The notes under the pieces were generated by a model. That model was not told the origin of the DNA. It ran no database searches and saw only the letters and a list, made by a program, of their open reading frames with translations. 64,000 bases of DNA. Origin: Pogona vitticeps (Eukaryota > Chordata > Lepidosauria > Squamata > Agamidae). The DNA is taken from contig NC_135785.1 of the NCBI RefSeq assembly GCF_051106095.1, positions 103,664,501 through 103,728,500 of the forward strand, read 5' to 3'. A program made the translations under genes and the position numbers. Shown in pieces: positions 55,671 through 64,000 of this stretch; the stretch's first letter is position 1, and each line of letters opens with the position of its first letter.

Positions 55671-56053
55671 GTCACTATTTATTTCATGCAAAGCGTTAAG
55701 CAGCAGGACTTCTTTTGTGTTGTGCTGTCTCTTGCCTTAATGGAGAATGTGTTTATGCTGGCAATGTGTTTATGCAAGGATAGGTGAATATATTGACTCC
55801 AAATTGTATTTTAAAAATGTTCTTGTAATTTTAGGGTAAAAAAGGAAGTAATTCTTTGATGAAGCTGCAAGTATATCAGTTTTTAGGAATCTGCTTGAGT
55901 ATGTGTTCCTTGCATTCATTTTTTAATACTGGAATAAATGGCCTGTGTATTATAGTTTATACATCTTATATTATAGTAAGTCAACTCCCAACCACTTACT
56001 AATAGTTTATATTCCTTTGACATAGCAGGGTTTTTTTTTAAAGTAATGGTATA

Positions 56054-56711
56054 TAGATTTCTAGTATGTTGCAGATTAAAAGTCATTAGTAATAATGAGC
56101 ATCTCTGGAAAACCTTTTCTTTAATTAAGTTTTCATTCCTACAGATAATCTAGTAGTAGATAAATGAAAAGTGAGTTGATGAAATTATGCCTTTTCCTTT
56201 CCAATCCACATTGCATCTCGTTAAGAGAATACTGTTTTATTTTTAAAAATTAGTTCTCATTGCATTGGGTGATTACATGTTCTTCTGAGAGCTGTGATAA
56301 TTAATTTTGTCTGCATTCTCTCTCCATACTTTCCGATGGTGTACACAGTCTTACCTTGATTATCTTAGGTCATGGATGAGAAATGGAAGAACCCTTGACC
56401 TGCAGCCTATTAGAATCCCAGTTCTTTTTTAATTCTGGTCTTAAAATGTCATTCTTGTAGCAACCATTAGTGAAATATATAAGGATTTGTTGTCAATTTG
56501 TTTCATACCCCCGGGAGAAGTCAAGAATAGCCTCCCCAAGGTGCAGAGTTAATTTTGGGGGAGCAGGAAAAAGAAGATTAAGGTTATATACAGTTCTACA
56601 CTGTGGCTTTGTCCCACCACCTAGGTGCCAAGTTCATAATTTTGTTCCTGCCTCACAAAAATATACATTTGTTAGATCACCAAAGTGGTTGGTTTGTTTG
56701 GTTTTCTTGGT
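56054..56711. repeat. 655-bp duplicated block, copy 2
   Basis: Copy of 52376-53026, in the same orientation, 3.7 kb downstream. It is followed by unrelated sequence; the first copy continues differently. Confidence 0.85.
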
Positions 56712-57521
56712 ATCTTTGGTTTGATCAATCATTAGTAAAAGCCATCATTATCGGGTTAGGCCCAAGAGCACAACTGGGCTGAATATTCAGGCTCTTTGAT
56801 GATTTTTAAATGAACTTGGGGACCATGATCTTTGAGTCCCTCTCCTTTTTTCTTATATGTTTCAGAAAGGGGTGCCATGTTTGAATGGATTAATTTGATC
56901 AAACTTGTTTTGAGATAAGAATATTGAGCTTGATTTAAAGAGAGATATGATCTGTGTTTAGTTTTTTTGCTTGTTTGTTTAATTGACATGTAGTTGGGGA
57001 AAAGGTGATATTTGGCCTTCATATTTGCACCTGACATTTGTGTCTGCAAGGATGGTTGACTTCATTTAGATGCATTAAGATTAGAAGAATAAAAATGCTG
57101 ACTAACCAACATTACATGAAAATGTTAGATGAAATAAAAATATTTCTCAGGTTCATACGTCTTCTAAATATGCAAATTTAAATGTGTAAATCTGTAATAG
57201 CAGTGCTTAAATGTTCTTTAGGCTAATTTCCTTTTATTAAAGCTGAAACATTTAACATCTGGCATGGTGCAGCTGGGGTATTATGACCATCTGGAAAAGA
57301 CAGTAGATAGGAATTCTTTGCAATATGCCAACAACACACATTTCTGTCATGCTGTTAACAGTGATCGTTAAGTCCAGCATGGTATTACTGTCTTTAGTTG
57401 TTGCTGAACCATTTTCATTATATATCATACAGCAGCTGACACACATTCTGTAAATTTTCTATTTATAGTCAAAGTGTGAAACTGGGGTTTACATACCAGA
57501 AACATATAAACTATGCATATA

Positions 57522-58010
57522 TACCCTTTTTTCCGAGTATAAGACAATACTTTTGTCTAAAATATTTAGACTAAAAATTGAGGGTCATCTTATACACGGA
57601 AGTAAGCTGAGGAGAAAACAAAAACAAGTGGAGGGGGAAAGCGATCAAAGCGATCCTGCAGCGCTTTGATCCCTTTCCTCCAGTTTAGCAAGTGGAGGGG
57701 AAAGCAAGGATCAAAGCACTGCAGGATCACTTTGATCTCTGCTTTCCCCTCCATTTGCTAAGCCCCACAGGGCTTAGTAAAAGGAGGGGGGGAGATCAAA
57801 GCAATCCCGCAGCTACACGAGGGGGAAACGGATCAAAGTTATTGTGCAGCACACGGGGCTTAGCATGAAGGGATCAACATGATCCTGCAGCCTTTTGATC
57901 CCTTTCCCCCTCCACTTGCTAAGCTCCACTTAGAATTCCTATTTTTGGGTTAGAAAAGTGGTGGGGGTCTTATACATGGGGGCATCTTATACACAGAAAA
58001 ATATGGTACT
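57522..58010. mobile_element. hairpin hAT-like element ('gtcttatacatggggg' type), copy 2
   Basis: Left 'tttttccgagtataagacaa', right 'cttatacacagaaaaatatg', roughly inverted. Interior of inverted blocks 'gatcaaagcgatcctgcag' and 'gcagcgctttgatcc'. Sister to 51868-52375. Confidence 0.7.
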
Positions 58011-58297
58011 TTTTGATTATCTGCAAATTAGAAACTGAACTGCATCCTGTTCTGTTTGCTGATAAAACACTTGAAAGGATAATATAAATGATATTATTTT
58101 CATGTCACTGTGGGAGTCATCCTTCAGTTTCTTACATGTGCTATTTGTGCATCTGTCCCCCCAAATGAGTTTTGTGTGGTTTGATATTTAGATCACTCTA
58201 AATGACTGTGTTTATAACAAATGTCTGAACACTTGTGATATGCTTCCGATAATACTTGCATGCATTTTAATGTAACCAATCCTACTGAAATACCAAC

Positions 58298-58347
58298 TTA
58301 ATTAATTAATTAATTAATTAATTAATTAATTAATTAATTAATTAATT
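58298..58347. repeat. (TTAA)n microsatellite
   Basis: About twelve TTAA/ATTA tetramers. It joins the LINE tail at 58348. Confidence 0.9.
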
Positions 58348-58410
58348 CGATTTTTACCCTGCCCCTCTAGACAGCGTCTACTCGGGGCGGCTTACATAGG
58401 TTAATTTAAT
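58348..58410 (-). mobile_element. LINE 3'-end relic
   Basis: 'atttttaccctgcccctcta' and 'ctactcggggcggcttaca', the 3' terminus of a reptile L2/CR1-type LINE in minus orientation, next to its tetramer tail. Confidence 0.55.
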
Positions 58411-59178
58411 TTGATTGAGAATGGTATATGTAACAAAAGCTCTTAGATGGCTTTGGGCTTCTCTTGAGGTGCCATTTTCCAGAGGCATAAAAAGCATTTT
58501 GAAGTTTAATCAAATTCCCAACAAAATCCATACACCATTTCTGAAATTAGATGTCTTTTTTTCACTATCATTATACAATGCTACATTTGTAACTAAAGAT
58601 ATATTGCCACAAAAATTGTTAACATACCCTGTACACTTCTAAACATAGTCATCATTTTATCTTTGAAATGAAGCTTTGTCAAAAGTTCATTACTGTTGCT
58701 CCTCAGTCTCCAGATTAGTGAAGGGTTCTTCGTGATATGATTACCAAAGATATAGACTGTTCCCTTGTAACAGTAAACCAGAATTTGGGAGAATCCTGGC
58801 TTATTGTTCATATACCCATGTGCTATAGTACAGAGTCTGGTCACTTCTAATTGTTTCCTTCCACCAGTGGAAACATCTGAGTCAACTAAAAACAACCAAG
58901 AGGCAGACAGTTAGCACTGTATCCAAACTAAAGCTCCACATTTATTGCTGCCCTGACAAACCAGAATCCAATAACAGGGTTTGAAGTTGGTTTTCCAGGT
59001 CTTGACCTGTTTGGGATTAGTAAGCTAGGAGTCAGGTTTGGATATGATGCAACTCTTTTCCTTGACAGTTAGTTTTCACCTTGTTTAGTGGGAGTGATAG
59101 GGCGATGTGCAGCAGTACTCAAAAATAATAGGCCATAATTAATGGAATTCTGGCTTGTGTGTGAACAAGACTGTAGAG

Positions 59179-60222
59179 CAGGGGTCTCAAACTCAGTTTA
59201 CTTGGGGGCTAGTCTGGGTGAGGCTGGGCTGCATCAGATTTTCCGCCAAGCGGAGCAAGAACCTGAGGAAGCCATCCAGGAGTTTCCTTAGCCCAGCTGA
59301 GGCTCCGAGGAGGAGGACGGGCATGCGAGCCCTCGTCGCCAGCCATGACCCCCTCCGGCTCTTTCTTCACTGCCACCAGCAACAGCAGCAGCAGGACGAA
59401 GAAGCAGAGAAAGAAGGGAGTGCCGGCCACTGCCTAGCCGGGGGGAGGAGGGCATGGCATAAAATAAAATAAAAACCTCACAGAATTCACCTTGCCAAAG
59501 GAGAAAAGCCCCGACCGGTACCCGTGAAATTAAACAGAACGCGCCCCCCACAGGTGCACGTACGCATGCACACAAATACACACACGGAGGACTGACAACC
59601 TTCCTCTGAGCCCCCCCCCCTCAAAAAAGGCGCAGTCAGCAGCAGCAGCTACCCCCACCACGACAGAGGAACAAATTTTGCAAGGCAAGCCCAGGCAGCC
59701 CCTAGAGCCGAGGCAGCTGAAGCAGGAAGAAGAGGAGGAGGAGGAAGCACCACCAGATGCCCAGGTGGCCGCTGGCTGGTCTGGTGCTGGGGGTGCTGAG
59801 AGAGAAAGAGAGCCAGAGAGCCGCTTCCCTGGAAGAGGTGGCGGCAGCAGCAGCTGTTGGCAGCTTGGAGGCGCTCTTTGAGGAGGGGCTGGGAGCGAGC
59901 TCTGCTCTCAGGCATTGCTTGGTGGCGGCTCGGACGCTCGGGGAAAAGGGTCGGCAGCACGCCTCGCTGGGGAGCTCTCCCCCAAGACAGCGCCTCTTGC
60001 ACCTTCCATCCAGAACTGCAGCCATGCCGCCGGCAGACAGGCATGCTGGTTGGCAGGCTGCAGTTCCGGATGGAGGGTGCAAGAGGCGCTGTCTTGGGAG
60101 AGAGCTGGCAAACGAGGCAAGGGGTTTTTTGACAGCAGAGGACGCGTGGGCACTTCAGGGGGGGACAGGCAAGGCGGGGGCTACAAACTATCATCCCGTG
60201 AACCACATGTATGAGACCCCTG
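59179..60222. mobile_element. hAT-like element ('CAGGGGTCTCAAACT' type), 1044 bp, perfect 8-bp target duplication
   Basis: Starts CAGGGGTCTCAAACTCAG and ends CATGTATGAGACCCCTG. CTGTAGAG is found on both sides (59171-59178 and 60223-60230), a perfect duplication. The GC-rich interior has an inverted repeat at about 59987-60105 (arms 'cagcgcctcttgcaccttcc' and complement). No transposase frame; long open frames (up to 185 codons) are composition artefacts. Confidence 0.85.
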
Positions 60223-60309
60223 CTGTAGAGTGAGTTCCTTGGAGATAAGGGCCTCCATTCATCGATTTGTTTTGTATTTTAAAACTGTATAAAATGGCCC
60301 CCCAAGCGT

Positions 60310-60410
60310 CTAGAGACACCAAAACTACAGAGAGGCTTCCCTTGACTCCCCTCTACAAGCCCTCCAAATTTGGTGAAGTTTAGCCTTTGGCTTTCCAAGT
60401 TGTACACACA
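60310..60410. repeat. unit of a short repeat, copy 1
   Basis: 'agagacaccaaaactacaga', 'gaggcttcccttgactcccc' and 'tttggtgaagtttag' recur at 60720-60815. Family not known. Confidence 0.5.
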
Positions 60411-60448
60411 GAAGGAGCCCCCCCCCGGAAAGTTCCCCCAGGCACCTA

Positions 60449-60719
60449 CCATGTTCCTCTGAAAACAAGACAGGGTCTTATATTAATTTTTGCTCCAAAA
60501 AACATTAGGACTTATTTTCAGGGGATGTTTTTTTCATGTACAACAACCTACATTTATTTAAATACAGTCATATAATCTTCTGGTTGCTGCACAGTGGTGG
60601 AGGGCGGGGTTACATTTTAAGTGGGGCTTATTTTGGGGGTAGGGCTTATAATATTAGCATCCTGAAAAATCATACAAGGGCTTATTTTCAGGTTAGGTCT
60701 TATTTTCGAGGAAACAGGA
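60449..60719. mobile_element. hAT-like MITE ('CCATGTTCC...' type), copy 2
   Basis: Left CCATGTTCCTCTGAAAACAAG, right 'ggtcttattttcgaggaaac', inverted copies; sister of 9330-9551. It stands between two copies of the short repeat at 60310 and 60720. Confidence 0.6.
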
Positions 60720-60815
60720 TAGAGACACCAAAATTGCAGAGAAGCTTCTACTGACCATCCTCTACAATCCCACCACGTTTGGTGAAGATTAGGTTTCAGA
60801 CATCCAGGTTATAAA
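60720..60815. repeat. unit of a short repeat, copy 2
   Basis: 'agagacaccaaaattgcaga', 'gaagcttctactgaccatcc' and 'tttggtgaagattagg'; see 60310. Confidence 0.5.
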
Positions 60816-61242
60816 CCCTCAAAGTTAATCATCCCAGAAACGTGCCCCTTAGCAGCTGGCTCTGACCTTAACAACAAAATCACTAGATAACCCTGAAGAT
60901 TTGGACTTATGGTGACCTTTTCCAGGATTTTCTAGGCGCATGCACAAAGGGTGCTCAGTTCTCAGGGCAGTCGTGTGCACACGCTAAGGGGTGGTGGAGC
61001 GCTCATGTGGGGAGGTTGTGCAGGGGGAGTGCGGGCGGGAAGGTGTGACTCTGGGGGTTGGGGGGCCTCTGGTGTATAGTGCCATAGAATTTGAAGATTT
61101 GGGGGGAATGCACTAATTATTTAAAATGTGGTTACTTTTAGTTAAAATATCCAGTTTACTGTCTGTTTTGAAACATACAGTATGTTTCCAGAGGCATGCC
61201 AAGTACTTAACTACAATTAACAGTAATACATCAAATAAAATA

Positions 61243-62097
61243 CAGTGGTGCCTCGTATAACGAGCGCCCCGTTTAATGACAAATCCGCATAGCGATGGCT
61301 TTTTTGCCATTGCTTTTGCGATCTCATTGCGATGTTGCCTATGGGGAAAAATTGCTTTGTGATTTTTCCCCATAGGCCCCATTTTCCCCCAGCTGAGCGG
61401 CAGGAGCCTCCGAAGGACCGCTCCCGCCGCTCAGTTGGGGGAAAATGCCACCGCAGGCATTCCCCTTCGGACGGGGCATTTTCCCCGAGCTGAGCGGGAG
61501 CCCCGCCGCTTAGCTGGGGGAAAAAGTCAGCGGTGGGCAGCGGCCTCGGAAGGACCCCGAAGCCACTGCCGACTGCCAACATTTTCCTTCCGAGCTCTCA
61601 AAGGGCCCCCCTCCGACATTGGAGAAAGCCCTTTGAGAGCTCGGAAGGCTCTCGGTGGCGGCGGGGGCAGGGTATGGTGGATCTGGATGGCTTTCAGGCA
61701 AAGCACTGGAAGCCTTCCGGACCCCCCCTGCCGCCGCCGCTTGAAGCCGCCCTGCGTCGCCTATCCCAGCCATGCTCAGACTCCCGGGAGTCCTACCATG
61801 GCTGAGGTAGCCAGGCGCGGCGCGGATCCCGGCGGCGGGGGTAGGGGGTGGGAGGGATCCGGATGCCTGCTGATCGGCAGTTCCAAAATGGCCGCTGGCT
61901 GTGTTGCCTCGCTTTAGAGGCACCGAAAATGGCCGCCCCAGGGAGGATTTCCACTTAGCAGTGAGTTTCCCCACCATAGGAACGCATTAAACAGGGTTTA
62001 ATGTGTTCCTGTGGGGTTTTTTGCCCCATATAGCGACAAATCCTGATAGCGACGATTTATCCGGAACGGATTATCGTTGCTATGCGGGGCACACCTG
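61243..62097. mobile_element. Tigger-like MITE, copy I, long GC-rich form
   Basis: Starts CAGTGGTGCCTCGTATAACG and ends GCTATGCGGGGCACACCTG, TA flanks. 855 bp. The interior has inverted pairs: 'ccccagctgagcggc' with 'gccgctcagttgggg', and 'gagctctcaaagggc' with 'gccctttgagagctc'. 'caaaatggccgctggc' and 'gaaaatggccgcccc' lie near the right end. Confidence 0.85.
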
Positions 62098-63090
62098 TAA
62101 CTTTGTTTTTATTCTGTTGTTGCCTGATACAGTATGTTAAATTTGCTGTATCAAGTTAGTTTAATAACAGACAGGTGATGATTTGGGGGGTGGGTGGGTT
62201 ATAGCACTTCGTACTATTGAATATAGTACTAAATTTTATTTTCACTTCAGATGAATTAGTTACATACAAAGTACTTCCCCTCCCCCATAAAAAGATTTAC
62301 AGAAGGGGAGCCCTTGCATTGCCTGAATGAGTTTTTTCAAATACATATGGCTAGGAATGATAATTCCTGTTTTCACTCATAGGAGATGGACAACTTTATT
62401 TTCATAATGCTGGCAAAAGGAAAATTGAGTGGTGTCCAAAACAACCTGTTATAAGACAGACCAACCTGTTATAAGAAAGAATGACAGAACAGCATTAGTA
62501 TTTAATTTATTTAAAATATGTTTACCCTACCTTTCTCCTTAAACAGATGGCTTATATAATTGAAATACCATATTTAAAGCTGAAAACAATGAGTAATCCC
62601 CTAATGTTCCCAGTTCTGACCAGTCAGACATGTCATCAGTGACCTGCAGCCTATTCTGGCTGATAATACATCCCTCTTCCACATTGTAGACACTCATCCC
62701 TTAATTACCCACAGGCAATTCCAAACCTTAAGCAACTGCTGATACACAAGAGATGAGAATGGAGACAGGAACAGGAACAAGATCCTGTCAAAAACCTAGA
62801 TGTCAAAAACCTAGATGCTCTGCATTTACGTTGGCAGCAACCACAACACTGGGGACTCATTTATTTGTCTGTCATCTGACAACAGTGCTCCCCTGCCTTC
62901 TTTTTAGGACAAATTGGACAATCTCTGCACGAAAGACTGAAATCCAGCATCAGAAGTGACAACACATAGAAACCAAATTTCAGAATACTTCAGCCTATCA
63001 GGATCTCAACATGACCATTGTAGAAAAAATAAATTACAAGGATAAATTGACTACATAAACCTACTCCAGTGCCTCTCTAAAGACCTTTTT

Positions 63091-63697
63091 GTTGTTTAGT
63101 CGTTAAGTCGTGTCCGACTCCGTGACCTCATGGACCAGAGCATGCCAGGCCCTTCTGTCTTCCACTGCCTCCCAGAATTTGGTCAAATTCATGTTGGTAG
63201 CTTTGATGACACTGTCCAACCATCTTGTTCTCTGTTGTCCCCTTCTCCTCTTGCCTTCACACTTTCCCAATATCAGGGTCTTTTCCGGGGAGTCTTCTCA
63301 TGAGATGGCCAAAGTATTGGAGCCTCAACTTCAGGATCTGTCCCTCCAGTGAGCACTCAGGGTTGATTTCCTTCAGAATGGATAGGTTTGTTCTCTTTGC
63401 AGTCCAGGGGACTCTCAAGAGTCTCCTCCAGCACCACAATTCAAAGGCATCAGTTCTTCGGTGGTCAGCCTTCTTTATAGTTCAGCTCTCACTTCCATAG
63501 ATCGCTACAGGAAAAACCATAGCTTTGACTATGCGGACCTTTGTCGTCAAGGTGATGTCTCTGCGTTTCAAGATGCTGTCTAGGTTTGTCATCGCTTTCC
63601 TCCCAAGAAACAGGTGTCTTAATTTCGTGGCTGCTGTCGCCATCTGCAGTGATCATGGAGCCACACAGTCAAAGGCTTTTGCGTAGTCAATGAAGCA
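63091..63697 (-). mobile_element. BovB fragment, 3' end with internal deletion
   Basis: Plus-strand wording matches the BovB at 21462 ('gttgtttagtcgttaagtcg', 'catggaccagagcatgccag', then the WCWRRLLRVPWTAKRT region). At about 63660 ('gatcatggagcc') it jumps to 'acacagtcaaaggcttttgc', a different junction from that at 31284. Confidence 0.85.
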
Positions 63698-63699
63698 AT

Positions 63700-64000
63700 G
63701 AAGTGCGCGTTTGACAGCTGTCAAACTTCGGTTCAATGCATTTCAATGGGGGGAAAAGTCACCAAAAATTAACGAAGACTCAGAACAAAGCCAAATTAAG
63801 TTTGCACACGTTTTACAAGGTTCTCTAATGAATCCAAGCATTTAAAACAGTTTCTGAGTCTTCGTTAAGTTTTGGTGAATTTTTTTCTCCCCCATTGGAA
63901 TGCATTGAAGTGCCCATTTGACAGCTCTCAAACTTGGGTTCAATGCATTTCAATGGGGGGAAAAATTCACCAAAAATTAACGAAGAGTCAGAACAAAGCC
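63700..64000. repeat. Tigger-like MITE interior (copy J), direct and inverted units, continues past the window
   Basis: A unit with 'gtttgacagctgtcaaactt', 'tcaatgcatttcaatgggg' and 'caccaaaaattaacgaag' is present at 63700-63790, inverted at about 63855-63920, and direct again from 63918 to the end. 'agtcagaacaaagcc' ties it to copy G. The outer ends are not seen. Confidence 0.6.

Larger units (their letters stand above)
50300..64000 (+). other. PARG: PARG intron 7 (continues past the window)
   Basis: At least 13.7 kb, rich in transposons: SINE (51533), two hairpin hAT-like elements (51868, 57522), a 655-bp duplication (52376 and 56054), further hAT-like elements (54577, 59179, 60449), L2 relic (55080), Tigger-like copies I and J, and a BovB piece (63091). 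50310-51530, 53030-54160, 58410-59170 and 62100-63060 show nothing recognised. Confidence 0.7.

Noticed and set aside
59649-60233. Frames of 158 and 185 codons
   Set aside because: GC-rich core of a hAT-like element with inverted repeats; no homology recognised.

Overview
This is vertebrate nuclear DNA, almost certainly from a squamate reptile. Three things point there: (1) two well-preserved intron-rich genes (TIMM23 and PARG) arranged as in other tetrapods, with a third (NCOA4) suggested by synteny; (2) a BovB (RTE-clade) LINE with readable endonuclease and reverse transcriptase, plus tRNA-headed SINEs ending in the BovB-like 'gacttgatggcacataac' tail, both typical of lizards and snakes; (3) a rich mix of cut-and-paste DNA transposons (Tigger/pogo-like, hAT-like, mariner, Tc1) with L2-type LINE relics. 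The species cannot be named from the sequence. No LTR retroelement or endogenous virus was recognised, and no tRNA, rRNA or CRISPR feature was found.

Layout. 1-2660: end of a plus-strand gene whose last exon codes only Met-stop and then about 1.3 kb of 3' UTR, probably NCOA4. 2661-4720: intergenic. 4720-26778: TIMM23 on the minus strand, seven coding exons, 207 residues, complete. 26779-27450: CpG-rich divergent promoter. 27451-64000: PARG on the plus strand, exons 1-7 (regulatory half and the start of the catalytic half); the catalytic exons lie beyond the window, so intron 7 is longer than 13.7 kb.

Function. TIMM23 is the channel-forming subunit of the mitochondrial inner-membrane presequence translocase. 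PARG removes poly(ADP-ribose) chains. They share a head-to-head CpG-island promoter, so co-expression from one open chromatin region is likely. If the left-hand gene is NCOA4 (ferritinophagy receptor), it meets TIMM23 tail to tail.

Most of the window is intron, and much of the intron is transposon. About ten Tigger-like MITEs (TA-flanked, ends reading CAGTGGTGCCTCGC...) are scattered through it; several have grown internal GC-rich hairpins. hAT-like elements with 8-bp target duplications include one holding a 178-bp tandem array of self-complementary units and one sitting only about 47 bp upstream of a TIMM23 splice acceptor. A mariner copy of full length has a transposase broken by a single internal stop. 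No new protein-coding system was found; the points most worth following are the hairpin-array hAT element, the mariner, a 655-bp duplication in PARG intron 7, a 200-bp foldback in TIMM23 intron 4, and a pair of unclassified 205-bp repeats.
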